DNA of 64,000 bases. It comes from Yamagishiella unicocca (taxonomy: Eukaryota > Chlorophyta > Chlorophyceae > Chlamydomonadales > Volvocaceae). The DNA is taken from NCBI GenBank assembly GCA_003116995.1, contig BDSL01000062.1, positions 124,001 through 188,000 on the forward strand, read 5' to 3'. The notes under the pieces were generated by a model. It saw only the letters and a list, made by a program, of their open reading frames with translations. It was not told the DNA's origin and made no database searches. The position numbers were made by a program, and so were the translations under genes. Shown piece after piece: positions 29,829 to 38,921 of the stretch (the first letter of the stretch is position 1; every line of letters starts with the position of its first letter).

Positions 29829-30164
29829 GGACACGGGCGCAGCAGCCCTGGCGCCTCGCCGACCCAGCAGCCCTCCGGGACCCCCTAGCGTGTTACCGCA
29901 TGGTGCAGGCTGAAGTCCAACTGCTGGCGGCAGTCAGAACTACCGTTTAGAGGATCAGCAAGTGCGCGAGAACACTGACAGTGCTGTAGCTGTAAGGCAG
30001 CCGGCTCAGTGGGTAACTACCACAGACCGTTAGACCCAGTTCTCCAAACGAAGCAGAGACAGTCAGCCCAGGACAGATTCCCAACTGCAACAGATTCACA
30101 GCCGCCCCTCCTCCCCCCCAGCCCCTACCTCTCCCCCCACCTCAACCCCCCGCAGCCCCTCTTC

Positions 30165-30540
30165 GCCATCCCACCACCAGCCGCGTCCGAAACCCCTCAC
30201 CGTCACCTCCCCACCACCAGCCGCGTCCGAAACCCCTCACCGCCACCCCCACCACCAGCTGCGTCCGAAACCCCTCACCGCCACCTCCACCACCACCAGC
30301 CGCGTCCGAAACCCCTCGCCGCCACCCCCACCAGCAGCCGCGTCCGAAACCCCTCCCCGCCACCTCCACCACCAGCCGCGTCCGAAACCCCTTCCCGCCA
30401 CCCCCACCACCAGCCGCGTCCGAAACCCCTCCCCGCCACCCCCACCACCAGCCGCGTCCGAAACCCCTCCCCGCCACCCGCACCACCAGCCGCGTCCGAA
30501 ACCCTCCCCGCCACCTCCACCACCAGCCGCGTCCGAAACA
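30165..30540. repeat. Minisatellite, 36-41-bp unit, about ten copies
   Basis: The unit begins CCGCGTCCGAAACCCCTC and ends CCACCACCAG with slight length variation. It keeps several frames open on both strands. Confidence 0.9.
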
Positions 30541-30819
30541 GCCGTTTCCTCGACGCCCCCCCGCTGCTTCCGGGGCCAGCCCAACCGTACGATCCGGGCC
30601 CGTTGGGGCCGAATGGGAAGCGGCTAGCCCCGCCCCCTGGCGGTAGCCCGCGCGCCGGGGGTGGTCCTAGACCCCCCCCTAAGTGGGAGCACCTGCGTAC
30701 TCATGGTGCTGCACCTCACGGTCATAGCCCGCTGAGCCTTCCGGGCTGCACTGGTCGTCCCCCGCAGTTCCCTCCCGCGAAACACCAGTGCGGCGTCAAT
30801 GGCGCAGTCTCGCCCCGCC

Positions 30820-30990
30820 CCGCACTGCATTCCCGCCCCGCACTGCATTCCCGCCCCGCACTGCATTCCCGCTGCACTGCATTCCCGCTGCACTGCATTC
30901 CCGCTGCACTGCATTCCCGCTGCACTGCATTCCCGCTGCACTGCATTCCCGCTGCACTGCATTCCCGCTGCACTGCATTCCCGCTACACA
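30820..30990. repeat. Minisatellite, 16-18-bp unit (CTGCACTGCATTCCCG)
   Basis: Three 18-bp units (CCCCGCACTGCATTCCCG), then about seven 16-bp units. It encodes PLHCIPAALHSRCTAF-type peptides in all frames, an artefact. Confidence 0.9.
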
Positions 30991-31389
30991 ACCTTTTCCC
31001 CTAGGCTTTAATTTTTCTCTTTGCGTCGACCTACCTGTTTCCGCTGCACCCCTGCACTGTACTGCACTGCACTGCACCCGCGCTCAACGTCCCGGCGGCA
31101 GCGGGTGTCGTCGACCCGGCCCCGGCCCCGAGAACCCCAACCCCAACCCCCCGACCTGCCGCTCCCGGCTTCCGCCAGGCCATCACACCAGCCGGGCTCC
31201 CTGGAGGCCGTACGGCAGCCCGGCCGCCTCCAGCTGCCTCCAGCTCCGCTGCGCTGTTCGCCTCGTCCGCCCCCGCCGTGGTGCCGCTCCACGAGGCGGC
31301 GCTGCACGAGGTCCGCGGCGCTTCCCCCCCTCTGTCCCCTGCTCCTCCGCAGCCGTGGGCATGGCTTAACCTGCCACCCCCCTCCCGGA

Positions 31390-32000
31390 CCTCCGCCGCC
31401 GCCCCGCGCTCCACGCGTTGCTCCCCGTCGGCAGCACCCTCCCCTCCCCGCCGTCCAGCCACTGGAAAGCGGGCCCCACCAGCCCCCAGCTCCCCTGCTC
31501 CCACCCCCACCTCGCCCGCTCCCTCACCGCCCGCGACTACGCGACCCTCCTCAGCCAACTAACCCTGCGCCTGCCACAAGTTCCCGGGCCTCACGCACCC
31601 CCCCCTCGGCCACGTGCTCCCCACCTGCCCGTATCCGATGCTCCCGGACGCCCCCCCACCCACCCTCACCGACCTCTGGGACCATGGCGCCCGGTACCGG
31701 CCGCCCCCCCCCCTCACGCTGACATGCTGGCTGAAGCTCACGCCTGCGCCCTCACCTTCGCTCACCGCTACGAGAAGCGCTACTCCCTCCCCTTGGGCCG
31801 GCACCTCCCTCGAGCTCCTCACCGCCGCCGTCGCCGACCACGCCCCCACCTTCGCCGTTCCCTGGCCCGTCCTCTCCGCCGCCGCCCTTCGCGCCTTCCG
31901 CGACACCACCACCGACTTCCCTCCCGCCACCACTCGCCGCCCCCCACCCGCCACCACTCCCCGCCCCCCACCCGCCGCCCACACCGGCCCCCACACCCCA
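31390..32000 (+). pseudogene. Repeat-borne coding fragment (HWKAGPT family), copy 2
   Basis: SSHWKAGPTSPQLPCSHPHL is followed, with frame changes, by GLTHPPLGHVLPTCPYPMLP, LTDLWDHGARYRPPPPLTL, AHACALTFAHRYEKRYSLPL and LLTAAVADHAPTFAVPWPVL. Such ordered peptide blocks in three frames are typical of a decayed element ORF. The segment runs into a dispersed family-1 repeat at about 32010. Confidence 0.5.
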
Positions 32001-32009
32001 CCCGCTGGG

Positions 32010-32500
32010 TTGGGCCTCTGTTCTAGTAGTTTTTTGCTAGTCCTTGCGTTCTTGTCTGCGGGCGTCGGGACCTGCGTCTGGGCTTTCGCGTCCCCCATGG
32101 CGGCGCGGCGCGGCTTCGGCCTCCTCTCCTGGACGACAGCGGACCTCCTCTGGTAATGACCGGCATCTGGTCGGTATTCGGGCGGGTCGGGACGGGGACT
32201 CCGACTAGGACTGGGACTGGGACCGGACCGCGATGGCCGCTCTCCCATTGCGCACCAACTCCCACAGTTTTCCTGCTAGCGCCCAAAACCGATTATGCGA
32301 AAACTTTACGTGCGTCGCGTGGGGTCCTCGCTCCGTTTCGTCTCGCCGTAGCCCATATAGTTTAGCCGCCAAAGGTCATATTACGACCTTCGGCTTTCGT
32401 ATCCCCAACCCAGTTCTCCAGCATGCATCTCAAAACTTCTGTTTTAAACGCTTCTTTTCGGACATCCACGGGTTTCCCTCGAACCCCTCCATCCCTCCCC
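32010..32500 (-). repeat. Dispersed repeat family 1, long copy (minus)
   Basis: Reverse complement of 62480-62960. Contains GACCTTCGGCTTTCGTATCC, ATGCATCTCAAAACTTCTG and the family core TCGGACATCCACGGGTTTCC. Further matches run beyond 32640 against 62990-63110. Confidence 0.85.
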
Positions 32501-32769
32501 CCCTCCCCCCCCCCACTGCCTCCCCCTTCTACCGGCCCTGCGCCACCGCCTACATGCCGTATCGCCCCGCGCCGTACCACATTGACCATATCAGGCGCCC
32601 TGCGACTTCCCTCTCTCTCTTTCGCCGCGCCGCCTCCGACTCTTCGTCGCTTTGACCCCTGTACTCTGTCCGTCAACTGCCACACCGGTCCTAACGCTTG
32701 TCGCTGCTCCCCTTCCCGCATGCTTCGCGATGCTGGCCGTCGGTTCCCTCTCTCCGCTCTGGTCAGGTG

Positions 32770-33240
32770 AGTCCTCCACCGCGACCGGCGCTTCCACTCT
32801 GTTTATCCTGTGCGCCTGTTTGTCGACCGTTCGCGTGCGTTCGGTGCCATTCGTATCGCCGCCGCGGTTTCCCCCTAGCTAGTAAGGCGGCGCGGTTCAA
32901 GCCACCCGCTGGCAGCGGCCGCGCGCCACTACTGCTGTGCACCGGTGACGCATCTCCTTTTCAAAGGTCACGATCCGTCCCCGGGCTGGACTGGACTGGG
33001 CCGCCTCCAGCCCTCGGTGCATCCCGCGGCTTCCCCGTGCGTTCGCCACCCCAGTTCTCTGCTTCACACTCCACCATACAGCCCACGTCTTCTTCTTCTC
33101 TTTCTCTCCTGCACCCGCCGTCATCGCGTCCGTGTGTGTGTGGTCCACACAGCAGGCTATGCACCCACTACATGCCCCCGTCGCGTTAGTCACCTGTTCT
33201 TTTGTGTGACCCCCACGCATAAGGCCCCCACTGCCGCTCA
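32770..33240. other. No further exon identified
   Basis: Expected to be downstream intron of the MATE-like gene. No continuing MATE exon was found. Confidence 0.4.
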
Positions 33241-33241
33241 C

Positions 33242-34420
33242 CTGCAACGCGGACGCGCCTCCCATGGCCAGCCACAGCCCCAGAGCTCCCATGTGGTATC
33301 GGAGCACCCCAGGAGGAATGCACAGGGGAGCCCCAGGAACCAATACACCTGGCGGGGTGGCGGGGGGGGGGGAATATCACGAGGTTCAGGGGGAGGGATT
33401 AGGGCGTCGTAACCTCAGGTTCGCTTCCCCCCTGCCTCCACGGGCTTTTTCCCCCCGGCCGTTTTTTTTTTCTAACATATGCCGGCTGGTTTCCTCAACC
33501 AATTATGCCGGCTGGTCTCCTCAACCAAGCCTTCCAGTGTACGTAACAAACGGTTTCCTGCTAGTACATGGGCTTTCCGGACAAACCAACCCACCTGGCG
33601 GCCCCCCTAGCCACCCCCCCTCAACCCCCCACCACCCCCTCACCACCCACCCCTCAACCCCCCCCTCACCGCCAAACCCCCCCCCCTCACCCCAAAACCG
33701 ATTCTGCGAAACTTTACGTGCGTCGCGTGGGGTCCTCGCTCCCTTTCGTCTCGCCGTAGCCGATATAGCTTAGCCGCCAAAGGTCATATTACGACCTTCG
33801 GCTTTCGTATCCCCCACCCAGTTCTCCAGCATGCATCTCAAAACTTCTGTTTTAAACGTTTCTTTTCGGACATCCACGGGTTTCCCTCGAACCCCCTCAC
33901 CGCCAGGTTGACTTTGAACGCCAGCATCTGTCTACCGCTGCCCCTCAGCCCCCCACTGATGACCGACACCACCGAGTCAGCCACATCCGACAGCGTGAGC
34001 ACGGGCATTAGGGCCGGCCGCTGCAGGGAGGGGCGGCAGGGCGGGACCGCAGGGAGGGTGCGTTTCAGGGTGGGAGGAGGGTGGAGACTCGTGGGTCCTG
34101 GGGCATGATAGCCGACCTAGCTAGCGGCTCCATTGCAACACAGCGCAGCTGCAGCCCCTCACACCCACACCCCGGCATCAGAAACGCACGAGTCCAGCCA
34201 TCTGACCCGCCTACCACCACCGACACGTCCCTGCCCCAAACCAGCAGACCCTCCCCCCGCTACCTCGCCTGCCTCGCCCTCCGAGATCCACGCCAGCAGC
34301 AGCCTCGCAACCACCCATCCGCCCCACCCCACCCCTCACAGGCATTCCTCACACGCACCCACCTAGGTCAATGATGGCCCGGTCCGGTGTGTACAGCCGG
34401 GCCCGGGCTTGGGCGCCGCC
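33242..34420 (-). pseudogene. MATE-family transporter gene fragment, broken
   Basis: Three minus-strand exons are visible. 34364-about 34420 encodes RARLYTPDRAIIDL. 33901-34020 (40 codons, acceptor CTGCAG, donor GCG|GTGAGG) encodes LMPVLTLSDVADSVVSVISG, GLRGSGRQMLAFKVNLA. 33242-33348 (acceptor CGCCAG, donor CAG|GTGAGC) begins VYWFLGLPCAFLLG and ends YHMGALGLWLAMGGASALQ. This is the conserved SGxxRGxGRQ..VNL..YW..GLP..GLW region of MATE drug/metabolite antiporters, membrane proteins. The last exon needs a one-base shift near 33310 to keep both halves in frame. Upstream exons are absent, because the third duplicated block begins at 34524. Confidence 0.7.
33690..33900 (-). repeat. Dispersed repeat family 1, shorter copy (minus)
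   Basis: Shares about 200 bp with 32290-32500, ending with the core motif exactly at the donor of the MATE-like exon (33896-33900). The repeat lies in the intron immediately beside the exon. Confidence 0.85.
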
Positions 34421-34523
34421 AGCAGTCCCGCACTAGCGGCTAGCCAGGGGGGCAGCAACCCCCAGAGGCAGCAGGGACACAAGGCCCGCGTAGCGGGCGC
34501 AACCGCCGCGGCCGGCGCCTGAT

Positions 34524-36050
34524 GTGGGTTGGATTGGGTCGGGGGTGGGTGGGTGGGTGCGGCGGATGCGGGGGTATATATAGGCGGGGGGCCCGAATAC
34601 TGCTGCGGCTGTTAGTTGTTGGTTGTCAGTTGCGTCACGGCGGTGGTTGCGGTGATGGCGGCGATGGTGCCGATAGCTTGAGAAGGGCCGGCCGTGGTTG
34701 GCGCCGCCCTGCAAAGGACGGTTCGCGTCGTTCTGGTTTCATTCTCCGCATGCGCGTGTGCAGCAGCTTCCGTTGGGTAAGACGACGCGCCTCGGCTGCG
34801 CCACACCTTGCGCCCCGGCGTCCCCGTTTCCTCAAATCAAGCCATTTTGAAAGCATTCTAGGTTCTAGCTTGCACCACGCGTTACCGGCCACCGCTCATA
34901 CGCCGCCGGACCAGCATCCCGCCGTCCATGCAGCCCAACTTGCGAGTGCGCTCGCTCTCAAAATAAACCTATCGCCGCTTTCCGCAGCCATTGACAATCT
35001 AAGCGGATCTACCGGATTCTTCGCGGCCGACCGCACCAGCAGCCTGCCTCCATCACCGCTCATCCCGTTGGCACTAATAGTTTGTTTTTCCTCTAGCACG
35101 CCCCCAACATTCCCCTACCTAGCACGCAGCCGACAGGCCCCGTCCACAGGTTTCCTGATACTCGCACTGAGTACTCCGGAGCTTGCACATACACCTCAAA
35201 GGCGTCTCTCAAAAAGCATTCCATCGCCCGCTAGTAGTTTCTGTCCTCCATCTTCTATGCCGTGTAAACGGGTCGTCTCGCCACCCCCCTAGCCCTCCGC
35301 CAAGCCCTCCTGCCGTGACCCTCCTCCAAGCCCCCCTCGCCCCCCTCGCCCTTCTAGCCCCCCCAGCCTTGCCTGAGCGGTTGTGATGAGGTGGGCGAAG
35401 AACGACACCACTTCGCTCAGAGAGATCGGCACCGCCAGGGAGAGCACCCTACCTGGGGTGGCCGGGGGGGGAAGGGGGACACGTTTGGTACAATCGTTCA
35501 ATGGCATGCCGGAGGAGTTGGGTTTAGGCAACCAAATCCGGAGGTCGCGTATTGGCCCCGGCTGCGCTGTCTAGCCGAACGTTAACAAGGACCCCGCGGT
35601 ATGGGAGGTTGTAGGGCACTGCGGGCAACCAACGTGGCGGCCGCTGAGCCCTGCGTCTCGTGGGTCGGTGGGTCGGCCAATGGCCAACTTGGTGGCCCAA
35701 AGCGTTGATACGAAACCACTTCTCCTCGCGATGAAACTTGCGCACGGAACCGCTTTCGCGCAAGCCCACCTCCGCGCCTCGGGCCAAAGCAGCGTTGAGG
35801 GTGCGCTCCCATCCTTTCCAACGAATGCGCCATTCTCCTATAGTTTCAACGTTGTCCCCGGCTCTTCGGGACGTAATAGGGGCACACGCTCTTTGTCTGA
35901 CGCCATCTGGTATATGTGTTAGCGTTGTTGTCCAAATCAGTGATATTTTATAAACGCAACCCGACAATGGCTGATTTCCGGGACGACATGCCGATTCAGT
36001 TAATTTTCAGTTTCGGAGCACGCAAAATAGTTGTACGTTATATATTAGCA
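34524..36050. repeat. Third, partial copy of the duplicated block
   Basis: Matches 4930-6490 and 46505-48122 with a few more differences. Beyond 36050 it still matches only copy 2 (36060-36200 against 48170-48300), so copies 2 and 3 share right-hand flanking DNA. Its left edge cuts off the upstream side of the MATE-like minus-strand exons. Confidence 0.9.
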
Positions 36051-36245
36051 AGCGGAATTGCTTGAACACGTAGTGGCCAACAGCAGAATAGGAGAATGGG
36101 TGGAGCGTATACGTGTCCGGGACAATCCAGCAAGGTAAATTTAAGGACACAACCTCGTGTGTCGCTCTTGCAGCTTGGAGCTTACAAATTTGTCGTTCAA
36201 ACATTAATCGCCGCCATCCGCGGCTTCTGCGCTTCCGCCCCGTAG

Positions 36246-36763
36246 GCAGAAGCAGGCATTGTTACGCCTAAAGCAGGTGGTCCAAAGCCGGAGCTTTAAC
36301 GCAGAAGAGGCGCGTCAGGCGGGCGCAACGCCCGTGCTAACGCGGCTGCTGGGCCTCACTGGTAGGCCTCAGCTCTGGCCGGGTGTGGCCAGAGCGGCTC
36401 GAGCTTGTCCCGGGCTCCTGCCTTGCGCCTCCGCACCCAACCTGCATCCATCGCTCAGCCAACCCTCCGCGCTCTATTGTACTTTGGCCACGCTCGCCCA
36501 AACCGAAAACGAGCTCGGCAAAGACATGCTCCGTGCACCCGTTCCTCAGCCCCAGCCACCCCCCGCGCCGAACCGCGCAGCCCCCCCCCCCTGAACCTGT
36601 CCTGGTATCTCATACTCGTTCCGAAGCAACTGCGCCTCCGTCTTAATCCTGAATGCTTGCTTGCGTTGCGGTGCTGACGGCTGTTGCAGAGGATGAGGAG
36701 GTGCTGGACGCCAGCTCGGCCGTCATAGCCGCCTGCTCGGGTCCCTTGGCCACAGCCGGAAAG
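36246..36763 (+). CDS. Two exons of an armadillo-like repeat protein
   Basis: Exon 36246-36361 (acceptor CCCGTAG, donor G|GTAGGC) and exon 36690-36763 (acceptor TTGCAG, donor AAG|GTGTGC) join in phase 1. They read QKQALLRLKQVVQSRSFNAE, EARQAGATPVLTRLLGLT, EDEEVLDASSAVIAACSGPL, ATAGK. The pattern AGATPVLTRLL followed by EDxEVLDASSAVIAAC fits an armadillo/HEAT-type helical repeat. Which protein it belongs to is unknown. The deleted copy at 48123-50057 lacks both exons. Confidence 0.5.
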
Positions 36764-36775
36764 GTGTGCAGGAGG

Positions 36776-37064
36776 GGATGGAGTGGAAGGCGTCGGGGAC
36801 CAGGGGGGATTGAGTGGAAGGCGTTGGGGACCAGGGGGGGTTGAGTGGAAGGCGTCGGGGACCAGGGGGGATTGAGTGGAAGGCGTCGGGGATCAGGGGG
36901 ATTGAGTGGAAGGCGTCGGGGACCAGGGGGGATTGAGTGGAAGGCGTCGGGGATCAGGGGGATTGAGTGGAAGGCGTCGGGGACCAGGGGGGATTGAGTG
37001 GAAGGCGTCGGGGACCAGGGGGAATTGAGTGGAAGGCGTCGGGGATCAGGGGGGATTGAGTGGT
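36776..37064. repeat. Minisatellite, 29-30-bp unit, nine to ten copies
   Basis: The unit contains GAGTGGAAGGCGTCGGGGA followed by CCAGGGGGGATT or TCAGGGGGATT. It follows the donor of the second armadillo-like exon, so it is probably intronic. Confidence 0.9.
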
Positions 37065-37183
37065 GGGGCCAAGAAGATGCAGTGGTGTGGAGTGGGCATC
37101 AGGCGGTCGGGCGGGGGCCCAACGGACCCATGTCACTCGTGACTACCCTCATTCCGAAACATTTGCTGCCCTCCGCTTCCAGT

Positions 37184-37310
37184 GACGACCCGATGGACGG
37201 GGCGGAGTCTCAGCGGATGATGGACAGCGGCGTGGCGATAGCGACACAGGGAGCGCAGGAGGAGGAGGGGGAGGAGGAGGAGGGCGGCGACATGCCCCCC
37301 GAGTACCGGT
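37184..37310 (+). CDS. Possible acidic exon, present in both region copies
   Basis: Acceptor CTTCCAG, then [40 protein letters not shown], possible donor CG|GTGTGG. The copy at about 48634-48740 keeps the frame (GAESQRMMDSGVAVATQGAQ). It may belong to the armadillo-like gene, but the exon chain between them is not shown. Confidence 0.3.
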
Positions 37311-37938
37311 GTGGGAGCGCTTTTCCGTCATCATAGCTCGGAGGTGGGGCTGGGGACGGGGCCGGGGGGGTTGAGGAAAGCCCGTGGACTCGGAAGCCGA
37401 TTGGGAAACCATCCACCGGCAGGGGGGGCGACAGGGGAGGGGGGCGTTGGGGACGGGACGGGGCGGGATGGGGGCAGGTTTGGAGGCTGGGGGGTGTTCC
37501 TGTGGGTGGGGACGGCGCGTGGGGCTGAAAGCATTGCACCCACCATCACTTCGCCTTGGGGTTCCGGTTGGGGTGCCTTTCATTCCAAACGGCCCTTCGC
37601 CGCCTCCGAGGTGTCACAGGTCCGCGTTCCCCGCTACCGCCTGTAAGTCGACACTCCACACACACGAACACACGCAGGCCGTTTACCGGTAGCCCACGCA
37701 TCTGGGCCCTGGATTATCCTTTACACCCCCCCCTAACTCTGGCTGGGGCGGCCAGAGGCCGTGTGTGTCTTTGCTGTGGTACTCTGTGCCACAGTCTCCG
37801 TTGTTCGCATGGGCCGTCCAGCCGTACGCGCCTCGGCTGCGCCGCACCTTGCGCCCCGGCGCCCCCGTTTCCTCAAATCAAGCCATTTTGAAAGCATTCT
37901 AGGTTCTAGCTTGCACCACGCGTTCCCCGCAACCGCTC

Positions 37939-38211
37939 ATGCAAGCTCCGCCGGAGCAGCATCCCGCCGACCATACCGCCCAAGTCGCGAGAGCGCTCGC
38001 GCTCAACACCTCCGCTTTCCGGAGCCATTGGCCCAAACCATCTCAGCGGATTTACCGGATCCTTCGCGGCCGACCGCTCAAGCCGCCGGCGCCCATCACC
38101 GCTCTCCTGGCCGAGCGGCTGGCTTTCATTGGCCAGCCTGCTCATGATCCGCTGCTGGCTCAGCCTGACACTGTGGGCGTGCTTTACGCCGCCTGTGCCC
38201 AACCTACCTGA
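37939..38211 (+). CDS. Open fragment of the repeat-borne ORF (90 aa)
   Basis: Begins MQAPPEQHPADHTAQVARAL and continues SHWPKPSQRIYRILRGRPLK, LLAERLAFIGQPAHDPLLAQ and PDTVGVLYAACAQPT before a stop. The upstream 100 bp also match the duplicated block. It is the least damaged of four related segments in the window. The basic, proline-rich character could fit a retroelement gag-like region, but that is inference. Confidence 0.4.
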   Translation: MQAPPEQHPADHTAQVARALALNTSAFRSHWPKPSQRIYRILRGRPLKPPAPITALLAERLAFIGQPAHDPLLAQPDTVGVLYAACAQPT

Positions 38212-38214
38212 CCG

Positions 38215-38920
38215 CCGCTGCGCCCGCCAGCGGCCCCAGACCTCCCTGCCAAACCCGGCGTCCAGCAGCCCGTCCCAAAGGCCCGCGGCCGCCGCCGCCG
38301 TCGCAGCCCGCCCCGGCGCCGCAGCAGCCCTGGCGCCCCGCTCCCGCCGCAGCCCGCCCCAGCAAACCCCCCGCTTGTGAAATGCAGCCGACCTCCCCGC
38401 GCGACCCCGCTTCCCCCCCCTCTGCACCTCATCCCGCGCCAGCCCCCCCTCCCCCTCCACGGTTTTTTTCGGACATCCACGGGTTTCCCTCGAATCCCCC
38501 TCCACGGCCCCACCCCCCAACCGTTCCCGCCGCCTCGCTCTCGGTTCCAGAAGAGGAGGGAGAGGGGAGAGGCGTGGTGCGGATTGTTGATAGAGGGAAG
38601 CATTCCGAGGCGTTGATCGCATGCCCCCGTCATTGGGGGCCCCTCAGCCCCATGACGCCACATCCGTACTCGCGCTGATCGCCATTGCGCCGACTGATCG
38701 GCAGATCTCGCCCCCACCTGCCACCTCTCGCGCCCATCGGACTCCCCGACTTGCTCCCAGCACCCCGCCGGATCCTCGCCTGGCCACCTTCCATGTGACT
38801 GATGCGCCCGCGAACCGGTCTCGTATCCTGGCCCTCGCCCCTGCCTCCTCATCTCCCACAACCGCTCGCCTTGCCCCCCGTCCGACGTCGACCCTCCGCC
38901 CCTTGGCGGCCCTGCTGCCA
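38215..38920. other. No clear exon
   Basis: Pro/Arg-rich frames, plus a minus-orientation family-1 core at 38461-38495. The NAE1-like exon begins at 38922. Confidence 0.4.
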
Positions 38921-38921
38921 G

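Noticed and set aside
30009..31004. 331-codon plus-strand frame
   Set aside because: Open because of two minisatellites. The short stretch between them (about 30560-30800) is not enough to call a gene.
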